Assembly: GCF_002869965.1 (NCBI RefSeq) | Contig: NZ_PEBS01000037.1 | Coordinates: 1 to 56,685 of the forward strand | Direction: 5' to 3' | Source: Janthinobacterium sp. ROICE36 | GTDB taxonomy: Bacteria; Pseudomonadota; Gammaproteobacteria; Burkholderiales; Burkholderiaceae_D | Length of the DNA: 56,685 nt | Shown here: piece after piece, positions 25,683 through 34,333 of the stretch | How positions within the stretch are numbered: position 1 is the first letter of the stretch | Layout: each line of letters starts with the position of its first letter | Made by a program: the position numbers and the translations under genes | Notes under the pieces: model-generated | Databases searched by the model: none | The model's input: the letters and a program-made list of their open reading frames with translations, nothing else | What the model was told of the DNA's origin: nothing

Positions 25683-28571
25683 ATGAGCACATTTGAAAAA
25701 GTCAGCAGCAACTTTATTCCAGTCTTGCAGGCAACCATCGAGCAATATGTCGAGCCAGCAACGGGCATGCGCCATATCCACATGCATACCGAGCAGGCTG
25801 AGATGGTGTTCCTGGTGGCCTTTCCCACTGTGCCTGAGGTGAGCGACGGGCGCGCCCACATCCTCGAGCATCTGGCCCTGTGCGGCTCATCGCGCTACCC
25901 GGTGCGCGACCCCTTCTTCTCGATGCTGCGTCGCTCCACGGCCACCTTCATGAATGCGATGACCTATCCGGACCGCACCGTGTACCCGTTCGCCAGCACC
26001 GACCGCAAGGATTTCTTCAACCTGCTCGACGTCTACCTCGATGCGGCCTTCTTCCCCAACCTCGATTATCTGAACTTCCGCCAGGAAGGCTGGCGCCATG
26101 CGTTCGAAGGCGACAAGTTGGTGTACCAGGGCATCGTCTTCAATGAAATGAAGGGCGCTTTCAACAGCCCCATGCGCGCGCTCGACAGCGGCATCGCCAG
26201 CGCCTTGCTCAAGGGCACGACGTATGAAGTGGAATCGGGTGGCGATCCGCTGGTGATCCCGGAATTGACGCATGCCATGCTGAAAGAATTCCACGCCAGC
26301 CATTACCATCCTTCGCAAGCCGTCATCATGACAGCCGGCAATATCGAAGCGTCGGCCGTGCAGGAACAAGTGGCCGAACGCGTGCTGTCCAAGCTCAGCG
26401 GTTTCTCCGAACGGCGCTTGCCCCAGCTGGCGCCCGCGTGGACGGCGCCGCAGGAAAACGTGGTGAAAATTCCGTCGCAGGAAGCGCGCGACGATGAATT
26501 CGGCCTGCAATTCGCCTGGCTGATGGGCGAGTCGAGCGACCCCATCGCCTACTACCACGCGCATCTGCTGTCGCACGGCTTGCTGGGCGAATCGTCGGCG
26601 CCCGTCATGCGCGCCATGGAGTCGGCTGGCTATGGCCGCCCATCGGACATGAATGGCCGCGACGCGGGCATCCGCCAGATGGTATTCCACATCGGCATGG
26701 AAGGTTTGACCCAGGAACAGATCGCCGATGCGCACCAGCGCATCTGGAGCGCGCTGGAAGAGACGGCGGAAGAAGGCATCCCGGCCGCCGTGCTGCACGC
26801 GGCCTTGCGCGATATCAAATACAGCCAGCGCGAAATCAGCAGCGGCCGCATGCCTTACGGCCTGGGCCGCTTGCTGCACGCCTTGCCGCTGGCCATGTAT
26901 GGCGGCGACGTGATGGATGCCTTCGACAATGCGGCCATCCTGGAAACCCTGGAACAGCAAATCGAAGACCCGGAATTCTTCAAGCAACTGGTGCGCGAGC
27001 TGATCGCCAATCCAAGCCGTTTGACCACCCATGTGGTGCCCGACAGCGCCTACTTTACAGACCGCGCCGCACAGGAAGACGCCAGGCTGGCCACCCTGCA
27101 AGCGAGCCTGACGGATGCCGAACGCGAACACATCGTGGCCGAGTCCGCCGCGCTGGAAGCGCATCAGCAACTGCCATCGAATTCGGAAGTCTTGCCGCGC
27201 ATCCGCCCCGGCGACGTCAGCGCCGCACCGCGCCCGGCACTGCCGATTCCACCGGCCGTCGACGGCGCCGTGGCGTTTTCCATCGCCTCGAACGGCATCA
27301 GCTATGCCAACGTGCTGTACGACGTGTCGAGCTTGCCGGAAGCGTCGTGGCCCTGGTTGCGTTTGTACACGGACCTGGCGCCGGAACTGGGCGTGGGCGA
27401 CATGTCGTTCGACGACGCCAGCGCCTGGCGCCAGAGCATGGTGCCCTCGTTCCACATCGGCCTGGAAGCGATTCCCCGCCCGCAACAAGCGATGCGCGTG
27501 GAACTCTCGTTCTCGGCCAGCGGCTTGCGCGAAGAACACGCGGCGATTGCCGCCGTGCTGTCGGCCTGGATCGCCAAGCCCCGCTTCGATGAAGAAGAGC
27601 GCCTGGCTTTCCTGATCGAAAGCCTGGTGCAGGACAAATTGAGCAGCCTGGCCGAATCGGGCAACCGCTATGCCATGCTCGCCTCGGCAGCGCCCCTGTC
27701 GCCCACGCGCCGCTTCGACGACATCGTCGGCGGCCCGGCAGCGCTGCCGTTCTACCGCCGTTTGCAGCAACTGAGCAAGACCTCGGCAGGCTTGCAGGAA
27801 ATCGCGCGCGAACTCGACACCCTGCACGCCCACATCATCGCCCAGGCGCCAACCGTGCTGTGCGCGGGCCTGGAGCAGGATGGCATCGCCCTGGCCCGTT
27901 TGCTGGAACTGCCGGCGGCCAGCGTCGACAACGCTGTCCCTACGGCAACGGAAGTGCCAGCGCAAGTGCCAGCACCGGCGGCCTTGCCGCTGGCCAACAC
28001 GGCCCTGCATGCGACGAGCCAGATCAACCATTGCTTCGTTTCCTGGGCCGTGCCTGGCGTGCACAATCCGGACGCTGCCGCCCTGGCTGTGGCCGCCGAA
28101 CTGATGACCAACCAGGTGCTGCATACGGCCCTGCGCGAAAAAGGCGGCGCGTATGGCGGCAGCGCCAGCTACGCGGCCGGCGCCGGCACGTTTACCCTGA
28201 GCTCCTACCGCGATCCGCGACTGGCCGGCACGTTTGCCGACTTCGGCACGACCCTGGATCAAATCCTCGACGGCGATTTTTCGCAAGAGCAAGTGGAAGA
28301 AGCCATCATCTGCGTCATCAAGGGCCTCGACAAGCCCCATTCGCCGTATGCGGAAGCGCTGACGGCGTGGAATATGCAGCAGCGTGGCACGACGGAAGCC
28401 GTGCGCCAGCAATTCCGCACCGGCGTGCTCAATTGCACCTTGAGCCAGATCAAGGACGTCACGCGCACCTGGCTGAAAAACGGCCAGCAAAGCCGCGCCG
28501 CGTTTGCGGGCAACACGACGCAAGACCTGGCGGGCCTGGAAGTGGTTGATTTATTGGCGCTGGCCAGCTAA
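25683..28571 (+). CDS. PreP-like M16C zinc metallopeptidase
   Basis: 962-residue insulinase/presequence-protease family peptidase. The inverted zinc motif HILEH (His59, Glu62, His63) lies in a segment typical of PreP (DGRAHILEHLALCGS), with further family blocks FMNAMTYPDRTVYPFAS and GIVFNEMKGAFNSPM. The four-domain length is normal. Such enzymes degrade short peptides in a closed chamber. There is no signal peptide, so it is probably cytoplasmic. I start at ATG 25683 (MSTFEKVSSNFIPVL) because homologues begin there; an in-frame ATG at 25617 is upstream. Monocistronic. Confidence 0.9.
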   Translation: MSTFEKVSSNFIPVLQATIEQYVEPATGMRHIHMHTEQAEMVFLVAFPTVPEVSDGRAHILEHLALCGSSRYPVRDPFFSMLRRSTATFMNAMTYPDRTVYPFASTDRKDFFNLLDVYLDAAFFPNLDYLNFRQEGWRHAFEGDKLVYQGIVFNEMKGAFNSPMRALDSGIASALLKGTTYEVESGGDPLVIPELTHAMLKEFHASHYHPSQAVIMTAGNIEASAVQEQVAERVLSKLSGFSERRLPQLAPAWTAPQENVVKIPSQEARDDEFGLQFAWLMGESSDPIAYYHAHLLSHGLLGESSAPVMRAMESAGYGRPSDMNGRDAGIRQMVFHIGMEGLTQEQIADAHQRIWSALEETAEEGIPAAVLHAALRDIKYSQREISSGRMPYGLGRLLHALPLAMYGGDVMDAFDNAAILETLEQQIEDPEFFKQLVRELIANPSRLTTHVVPDSAYFTDRAAQEDARLATLQASLTDAEREHIVAESAALEAHQQLPSNSEVLPRIRPGDVSAAPRPALPIPPAVDGAVAFSIASNGISYANVLYDVSSLPEASWPWLRLYTDLAPELGVGDMSFDDASAWRQSMVPSFHIGLEAIPRPQQAMRVELSFSASGLREEHAAIAAVLSAWIAKPRFDEEERLAFLIESLVQDKLSSLAESGNRYAMLASAAPLSPTRRFDDIVGGPAALPFYRRLQQLSKTSAGLQEIARELDTLHAHIIAQAPTVLCAGLEQDGIALARLLELPAASVDNAVPTATEVPAQVPAPAALPLANTALHATSQINHCFVSWAVPGVHNPDAAALAVAAELMTNQVLHTALREKGGAYGGSASYAAGAGTFTLSSYRDPRLAGTFADFGTTLDQILDGDFSQEQVEEAIICVIKGLDKPHSPYAEALTAWNMQQRGTTEAVRQQFRTGVLNCTLSQIKDVTRTWLKNGQQSRAAFAGNTTQDLAGLEVVDLLALAS

Positions 28572-28585
28572 GAGCACTGTACCGG

Positions 28586-28616
28586 ATTCAATACCGCAAC
28601 TATTGCGGTATTGAAT
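28586..28616. terminator. Perfect hairpin between convergent genes, containing the VOC stop
   Basis: ATTCAATACCGCAA and its exact complement form a 14-bp stem around the loop CTA. It sits 15 bp past the M16 peptidase stop. The loop is the complement of the TAG stop of the minus-strand VOC gene, and the right arm encodes that protein's last residues. No T-run follows on either side, so it may act as an mRNA end stabiliser or weak bidirectional terminator. Confidence 0.65.
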
Positions 28617-29004
28617 TAGGCTCCATGAACATCAATTCCCATTGATGCCCATCCAGATCCTGGAAACTGTGGCCATACATGAAGCCGAAATCGATGGGCT
28701 CCTTGTAAATGCTGCCGCCCGCCTGGACGGCCTTCGCCACCAGATCATCGACTTCGCCACGGCTTTCTGCCGACAAACACACGAGCACTTCCGTCGCCAC
28801 CTTGGTATCGCACAACTGCTTGGGCGTGAATTGCTTGAATTTGTCGTGCGTCAATAGCATGACGAAAATATCGTCGGCGACGATCATGCACGTCGCCGTT
28901 TCATCCGTGAAATGGGCATTGAAACTGAAGCCCAGCGCCGTGAAGAACGTCACGGAACGCTCGAGCGACTGCACGGGAAGATTGACAAAGATTTTGCGGG
29001 CCAT
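28600..29004 (-). CDS. VOC (glyoxalase/bleomycin resistance) family protein
   Basis: 134-residue cytoplasmic VOC-fold protein (KIFVNLPVQSLERSVTFFTA at the start, FQDLDGHQWELMFMEP at the end), similar to the lactoylglutathione-lyase-like subgroup of unknown substrate. The Glu in the WELM segment fits the C-terminal metal position of the fold; the equivalent N-terminal position is not obvious. AAGGAG lies 5 bases before the ATG at 29004; the adjacent ATG at 29007 is closer than usual. Its stop codon lies in a hairpin loop. Confidence 0.82.
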   Translation of the reverse strand: MARKIFVNLPVQSLERSVTFFTALGFSFNAHFTDETATCMIVADDIFVMLLTHDKFKQFTPKQLCDTKVATEVLVCLSAESRGEVDDLVAKAVQAGGSIYKEPIDFGFMYGHSFQDLDGHQWELMFMEPNSIPQ

Positions 29005-29065
29005 CATGTCTCCTTGAGGTGAGATGAAAAATGCTGCCCGCCGATTCTACACCGGCTTTTCAGCG

Positions 29066-29950
29066 CTACGCACGCGCCACGGTCTTCGGCGCGTAGCCGA
29101 AATAGCGACTGAATGCGACACTGAAATTGGCCGGGTGGCGGTAGCCCGTTTGCCAGCCGGCTTGCGCCACTTAGCAACCATTTTCCAGCAGCAACTTTGC
29201 CCGCTGCATGCGCAGCGCCAGCAGAGTGCGCTGCGGGCTGTCGTTGTAGCGGTAGCGCCACCCCTGCTTGAACTTGAACAAACTCAGCCCCACTTGCGCG
29301 CACAGGTAGTCGAGCGTGAGGTCTTGCGCCATCTGCTCCTGCATCAGCGCATGTGCGCGCTCCAGTTTGATCATCTCGGCCTCGGACCAGCGCGGCACAG
29401 GCGCGGACACAGGCCGCAGTCCCCGCAACTGTTCCGCCAGCAAGCTGAGCACGCCGATATGCACGGCCAGCGGGTCCGTCGCGCGCAGCAGGGAACGCGC
29501 CTGCAGGGCGCTTGCCGCCGTGGTGGCCGCATGCGCCAGCTGGCGCGCGCCACCGTTGGGCAGCAAGCAAGTCAAGCCTTCCGGCCAGTAGCGCACCAGC
29601 GCGTCTTCGTCGACCAGCACGCGCAATTGCGCCGCCCGCTGGCCAGCCTCGAAACGGCGCTCGCCACTGGTGTGGCGAAAGGCCGTCACCGTCGTATGAC
29701 CACTGCGGAAACACAATTGCTCGCCATCGCGCGTGGCGTAGCCGGACGCGCCTTCCAGGCCGATGGTGATCACCAGGCCGCCCGCATCGTCATGCCTCGA
29801 TGGCTCGACGAGCGCAAGCCGCGGCCGGTAATCGGAATGCACGAGCAGCAAGCCTTGCTCGACCTGCCTCCGGTCGGCGCGACACGCGCCCATGCCGGGG
29901 TCCAGCTGGCGCCGCACCCAGCCCGCCGCTTCCCTGTCCTGTTCCCTCAT
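29066..29950 (-). pseudogene. AraC-family regulator interrupted by an ochre codon in the second HTH
   Basis: The intact frame begins at ATG 29950 after AGGAGGAG and encodes a sensor domain plus the first AraC helix-turn-helix (LTLDYLCAQVGLSLFKFKQG), up to LLENGC at codon 259. TAA at 29171-29173 follows. The same frame then continues for 34 codons without error (VAQAGWQTGYRHPANFSVAF, then SRYFGYAPKTVARA) to TAG at 29066. That continuation is the standard second HTH of AraC proteins, so one or two base changes from a Ser codon explain the stop. The product would lack half of its DNA-binding domain. It is divergent from the methyltransferase across a Fur box, as in siderophore-related AraC regulators. 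Confidence 0.82.
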
Positions 29951-30014
29951 CGCTCCTCCTGTTTTCCCGCGCGCCGTCGCGCATACGAAATGCGCCGTGT
30001 CGCATACAAATGCA

Positions 30015-30033
30015 AATGATAATTATTCTCATT
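30015..30033. promoter_or_regulatory. Fur box
   Basis: AATGATAATTATTCTCATT is a 9-1-9 inverted repeat (AATGATAAT and AATGAGAAT as read inward) and matches the Fur consensus well. It lies between the divergent AraC gene (65 bp away) and the methyltransferase (59 bp away), so iron would repress one or both. Confidence 0.75.
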
Positions 30034-30091
30034 GTTGCATAAAATAGCGCACAGGCACACCTCGATGCCCACTACGCCGAAAGGAAGCACC

Positions 30092-31131
30092 ATGCCGTTC
30101 ACTTCGCAACACCCTTTGCAACCCTATTGGGACCTGGCCATCGCGCCCGTGCAGGCGGACGGGCTGGCCGCCGCCCTGGAACTGGGCATTTTCGAGCTAC
30201 TGTCCACGCCACACACGCCGGCGCAGCTGGCCGAAGCGCTGTCGCTGCATGCGCCGCACACGGCCCTGCTGCTGGAGTTACTCTGGAGCATGGAAGTGCT
30301 GGAGCGCAACGAGGCCGATGACGAGACACAGCGTTACCGCTGCACGGCCGCCACCCTGCAGTATTTCTGCCGCGACTCCATGGCCTTTTGCGGCGACGCC
30401 TGGCTGTACCGGCTGCATGCGCTGCGCCATTTCGCCACCCAGTTACCCAGTTACCCAGCATCGTGCGCGACGGCGGCAAAGCGGCGCCGTACACCACGGC
30501 GAATGGCGTCAACTGGGCCGCCGCAGCGCAACAGCAAATCGGCCAGGAGCAGCGCGCCGTCACGATGCGCGCGGCCCTGTCCGTGATGCAGCGCATCGCC
30601 CCGTTTGCGGCAGGCGCTACGCCGCTGCGCCTGCTCGACGTGGGCGGCGGCCCCGGCTGGGTTGCCATTGCGCTGGCGCAAGCCCATACGGGTTTGCACG
30701 GCTGCGTTTTCGACTGGCCGGAAACGGTGGCCGTGGCTGCCGCGAACATCGCCCATGCGCAACTTTCCGAGCGGCTGGAGACTTTGGGCGGCGATCTGGC
30801 CAGCGACGATATCGGCAGCGCTTACGACCTCATCTGGTGCTCCTCCGTACTGCACTTCGTGCCCGACATGGCGGGCGCCCTGCGCAAGATGCATGCGGCC
30901 CTGAAACCCGGTGGCGTGCTGGTCTGCGTCCAAGCGGAAATCGCTGCGGCAGCAGGCGACGCGGCACGCGTGCTGCCGTATTACTTGCCGATGCGCATGC
31001 TGGGCCGCACGGTGACACGGCAGGGGGCATTGGCGCAGTTGCTGCGCGACACGGGCTGGCAGCAAGTGGAGCAATACAAGGCCAGCGATTTTCCCATGGC
31101 GCCCGTGCAAGTGCTGATTGCGCGTACCTAA
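30092..31131 (+). pseudogene. SAM-dependent O-methyltransferase broken by an 8-bp tandem duplication
   Basis: The start is ATG 30092 after AAAGGAAG. The first frame encodes an N-terminal dimerisation/winged-helix part (QADGLAAALELGIFELLS) up to RHFATQLPS. A direct 8-bp repeat at 30441-30456 then shifts the frame. The second frame resumes with SIVRDGGKAAPY and a full Rossmann domain with motif I LLDVGGGPGWVAIALA, motif for Asp/Trp (FDWPETV) and WCSSVLHFVPD. Removing one repeat unit rejoins the frames exactly as HFATQLPSIVRDGG. The product resembles small-molecule O-methyltransferases of secondary metabolism. A Fur box precedes it. As sequenced it yields a 165-residue truncated protein from 30092. 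Confidence 0.85.
30441..30460 (+). repeat. 8-bp tandem repeat causing a frameshift
   Basis: CCAGTTAC occurs twice in tandem followed by a partial CCAG. One unit too many puts the methyltransferase out of frame. Tandem repeats like this form and revert by slipped-strand replication, so the gene could switch back on. Confidence 0.85.
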
Positions 31132-31132
31132 C

Positions 31133-31160
31133 AATTACCATTTAGTAATTATCTTTTTTA
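31133..31160 (+). terminator. Weak terminator after the methyltransferase
   Basis: AATTAC-CATTTA-GTAATT forms a 6-bp AT-rich stem two bases after the methyltransferase stop, followed by ATCTTTTTTA. The stem is weak; assignment depends on the T-run and position. The following 120 bp up to the SDR gene show no other clear element. Confidence 0.45.
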
Positions 31161-31279
31161 TAGCAGATGGCAGCACAAATACGCTAAGCTGTACCTGCAG
31201 CGTGGCCGCTGCCTGACGTGGCTCGCCAGCATAGATCGATGTCATCGCAGCACTCCGCTGCCTCTACAGGGAATCCATC

Positions 31280-32032
31280 ATGAGTCAATATATTGCAGGG
31301 AAAGTCGTCGTCATCATCGGTGCCAGCAGCGGCCTGGGCGAAGCCACCGCGCGTCATCTGGCCGCATTGGGCGCTTGCGTCGTGCTCGGTGCGCGGCGCA
31401 TGGATTTGCTCAACACCATCGCCGAGGAAATCACGGCCGCCGGCGGCCAGGCCGCCATCGCCGATACCGACGTCACGGTGCCTGCCGAGGTCAAGAATCT
31501 GATCGACACGGCCCTGGCCGTATTCGGCAAGGTCGACGTGCTGATCAACAACGCGGGACTGATGGCCATCGCGCCGATGAGCGCCTTGAAGGTCGACGAG
31601 TGGAACCATATGATCGATATCAACATCAAAGGCGTGTTGAATGGCATCGCCGCCGTCCTGCCCCATTTCCAGGCGCAAAACAGCGGCCATTTCATTAACA
31701 TCTCGTCGGTGGCGGGACAAAAAGTCTTCAGTCCGGGCGGCACCGTTTATAGCGGTACGAAGTTTGCCGTCAGCGCCATCTCGGAAGGCTTGCGCCATGA
31801 ACTGGCCGCCAGCGGCGGCACCATCCGCACCACCACCATCTTGCCGGGCGCCATCGACACGGAACTGACGGGCGGCAGCAGCCACGCGGAAAGCGCGGCC
31901 GGCTTGAAAGAGTTTTACAAGCAAGCCATCCCCGCCGACGCGGTGGCACGCGCCGTGGCGTATGCGATCGGGCAACCGGACGAGGTGAGCATCAATGAAA
32001 TCGTGCTGCGTCCCACGGTGCAGGAGTTTTAA
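31280..32032 (+). CDS. Short-chain dehydrogenase/reductase
   Basis: 250-residue classical SDR oxidoreductase. NAD(P)-binding motif GASSGLGE (residues 14-21), NNAG at about 89-92, catalytic Ser in INISSVAG, and YSGTK with the catalytic Tyr and Lys. An Arg in GARRMD after strand 2 suggests NADP(H) preference. Best resemblance is to the YdfG/clavaldehyde-dehydrogenase-like group; substrate unknown. AGGGAATC precedes the ATG. It is convergent with the LysR gene, overlapping by four bases. Confidence 0.9.
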   Translation: MSQYIAGKVVVIIGASSGLGEATARHLAALGACVVLGARRMDLLNTIAEEITAAGGQAAIADTDVTVPAEVKNLIDTALAVFGKVDVLINNAGLMAIAPMSALKVDEWNHMIDINIKGVLNGIAAVLPHFQAQNSGHFINISSVAGQKVFSPGGTVYSGTKFAVSAISEGLRHELAASGGTIRTTTILPGAIDTELTGGSSHAESAAGLKEFYKQAIPADAVARAVAYAIGQPDEVSINEIVLRPTVQEF

Positions 32033-32928
32033 GCCGCACCTTGCTGCAGCGACTCGATGATCAGGCCGGCCAAGCGCTCGACGGGCGGCCGGGACACGCT
32101 GGAGGCACGCATCAGTTCCAGCGACAACGGGGGCAGGGCGGGCAAGCCCGCGTCCACATGATCGAGCGCGCGCACGGAAGAGGGCAAGCCCAGGCTGGTG
32201 CGTACCGTCACGCCCAGCCCGGCGGCGGCCGCCGCCCACAGTCCCGCCAGGCTGGGGCTGGTAAACGCCGTGCGCCAGGCGATGCCTGCCCTATCGAGCG
32301 CCTGCGTGGCGCAGCGCTGGAACAGGCAATCGCGGTCGAACGTAATGAGCGGCAGCGGTTCGCCAGATTCGGGGCGCCAGGCCAGGCTGGACGAAGCGAT
32401 CCAGCGCATGGCCGGTTCGGCAATATGCTGGCGCTGCTGCGGCGGATACTCGGCCACGTCGGCGATGCAGGCGCCGCCCCACAGCAGGGCCAGGTCCAGC
32501 TGGCCCATGGCCAGGCCTTGCATCAAGGCCGTGTTGCGCGCCACATGCGCCTCGATGCGCACTTTCGGGTGCGCGCGGGCAAAGCGCCCCAGCACATCGG
32601 GCAGCAAGGCTTCGCCAAAATCCTCCTGCAAGCCCAGCCTGATCCAGCCTTCCAGTTCCGCCCCGCGCATGGCGACGGCCGCCTCGTCATTGAGTTCCAG
32701 CAAGCGGCGCGCATAGCCGAGCAGCACTTCGCCGCCTGGCGTCAGCGCCAGCCCCCGGCCATCCTTGCGGAACAGGGGCATGCCCGCCTGCTCCTCGAGT
32801 TTTTTCAGCTGCGCGCTGACGGCCGAGGTGGAGCGGCCCACCTTGTCGGCCGCGCGGGCAAAGCTGCCCAGCTCGATGCCAGCCACATAGCTGCGCAAGA
32901 AGGCGATGTCGAAATTCAGCAAACGCAT
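32029..32928 (-). CDS. LysR-family transcriptional regulator
   Basis: 299 residues. N-terminal winged helix (GSFARAADKVGRSTSAVSAQ, then LKKLEEQAGMPLF) followed by a LysR substrate-binding domain (LALLWGGACIADVAEYPPQ). It is divergent from the MFS transporter gene, 112 bp apart, and so most likely regulates that transporter and itself. Convergent SDR is another possible target. Confidence 0.9.
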   Translation of the reverse strand: MRLLNFDIAFLRSYVAGIELGSFARAADKVGRSTSAVSAQLKKLEEQAGMPLFRKDGRGLALTPGGEVLLGYARRLLELNDEAAVAMRGAELEGWIRLGLQEDFGEALLPDVLGRFARAHPKVRIEAHVARNTALMQGLAMGQLDLALLWGGACIADVAEYPPQQRQHIAEPAMRWIASSSLAWRPESGEPLPLITFDRDCLFQRCATQALDRAGIAWRTAFTSPSLAGLWAAAAAGLGVTVRTSLGLPSSVRALDHVDAGLPALPPLSLELMRASSVSRPPVERLAGLIIESLQQGAA

Positions 32929-32976
32929 GGCGCGACGATAATCGTCCTGTTTTATGGGATGGTATGGCGAAAATTA

Positions 32977-32989
32977 TCTGATATTCAGA
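32977..32989. promoter_or_regulatory. Candidate LysR operator
   Basis: TCTGATATTCAGA is a short palindrome with 5-bp perfect arms, fitting the T-N11-A shape of LysR sites. It lies in the gap between the divergent LysR and MFS genes. Confidence 0.4.
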
Positions 32990-33040
32990 ATGATCGTAAC
33001 GCGCAACACTGTCAGGGTCAACCACTTTTCTGTCCATGCC

Positions 33041-34333
33041 ATGAGCACCAGCTGCCCTGCCGTTCCTTTTCCTGTTCCTGTTCCCGTCACTGCGCCCGCG
33101 CCGGGCGATGCCCACCGCTGGAAAGTGCTGGCCGTCGGCGTGGCGGCCAATGCCAGCTTTTCCGCCGCCGCCAACGGCATGCCCACCACGGCCATCTGGC
33201 TGCGCAGCGGCTATCACCTGAGCAATATGCAACTGGGGGTGGCGCTGGGCGCCATGGGTCTGGGCGTGGCCCTGACCGAATTGCCATGGGGCATGGCCAC
33301 CGACCGATGGGGCGACCGTCCCGTACTGCTGAGCGGCTTGCTGGGCACCATGCTGGCCTTGCTGGCCCTGCTGCTGTGGATCACGCCGCAGGATGGCGCC
33401 GTGCCGCCCTTATGGGCGCTGGCGGCCGGGCTGGCGCTGGTGGGCGTGCTGGGCGGCAGCGTGAATGGCGCCAGCGGCCGCGCCGTGATGCGCTGGTTCG
33501 GCCCGGACGAACGGGGTTTCGCCATGAGCATCCGCCAGACGGCCGTACCGCTCGGTGGCGGTCTCGGTGCCCTCATCCTGCCCAGCCTGGCATCGTCCTA
33601 TGGCTTCATGCCCGTGTTTGGTGCCCTGGCCCTCGTATGCGGCCTGTCGGCGTTTTTTACGTGGCGCTGGATGCATGAGCCCGATTTCTCTGCCGAGGCT
33701 GCCAAGGGGCCGCACAAGGCCTCCATGGGCCTGTCCTGGACCACGCCGCCACCACCACTAAAGAATCGCAAAGTCTGGCGCATGGTGGCCGCCATCGGCC
33801 TGCTGTGCGTGCCCCAGTTTGCCGTACTCAGCTACGCCACCGTGTTCCTGCACGACCATGGCCACCAGGGCCTGACCGCCATCACGGCCGTGATGGTGAC
33901 CCTGCAGGCCGGCGCCATGGTGATGCGCATCTGGAGCGGACGCCACACGGACCGCCACGCCAACCGGCCCGCTTACCTGCGCGGCTCGGCCCTGGTGGCG
34001 CTGGCTGCATTCGTCTTGTTGGGATGCATCGCCTGGGCGGACGCGCCCGGCTGGCTACTGATGGCCGCCGTGGTGGCTGCCGGCATTGCCGTGTCCGCCT
34101 GGCATGGCGTGGCCTACACGGAACTGGCCACGGAAGCGGGCGGCGCCAACGCGGGCACGGCCCTGGGCATGGCGAACACGGCCGTCTACGTGGGGCTGTT
34201 CCTCACGCCGATGGCCATCCCGCACCTGCTGGCGGCCAGCAGCTGGCCCGTCGTGTGGTGGCTGGCAGGGCTGGTGGCGCTGGGCACCTGGCCGTTGTTT
34301 CCCAGGAATCAGGGCAACGGCGAAATGCGATAA
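33041..34333 (+). CDS. MFS transporter
   Basis: 430-residue major facilitator with about 12 hydrophobic helices. The loop 2-3 motif GVALTELPWGMATDRWGDRP fits the family A motif, and the segment GGSVNGASGRAVMRWFGPDE resembles the nitrate/nitrite and cyanate porter branch. The N-terminus carries an odd Pro/Val run (VPFPVPVPVTAPAPG) from a TTCCTG microsatellite at 33061-33085. The start is uncertain: ATG 33041 suits the family length but has no good ribosome site, and an in-frame ATG at 32990 also exists. Divergent LysR gene is the likely regulator; substrate unknown. Confidence 0.85.
   Translation: MSTSCPAVPFPVPVPVTAPAPGDAHRWKVLAVGVAANASFSAAANGMPTTAIWLRSGYHLSNMQLGVALGAMGLGVALTELPWGMATDRWGDRPVLLSGLLGTMLALLALLLWITPQDGAVPPLWALAAGLALVGVLGGSVNGASGRAVMRWFGPDERGFAMSIRQTAVPLGGGLGALILPSLASSYGFMPVFGALALVCGLSAFFTWRWMHEPDFSAEAAKGPHKASMGLSWTTPPPPLKNRKVWRMVAAIGLLCVPQFAVLSYATVFLHDHGHQGLTAITAVMVTLQAGAMVMRIWSGRHTDRHANRPAYLRGSALVALAAFVLLGCIAWADAPGWLLMAAVVAAGIAVSAWHGVAYTELATEAGGANAGTALGMANTAVYVGLFLTPMAIPHLLAASSWPVVWWLAGLVALGTWPLFPRNQGNGEMR

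Noticed and set aside
25887..28523. 878-codon minus-strand open frame opposite the M16 peptidase
   Set aside because: Low-complexity antisense translation; the plus strand carries the zinc motif and all family blocks.
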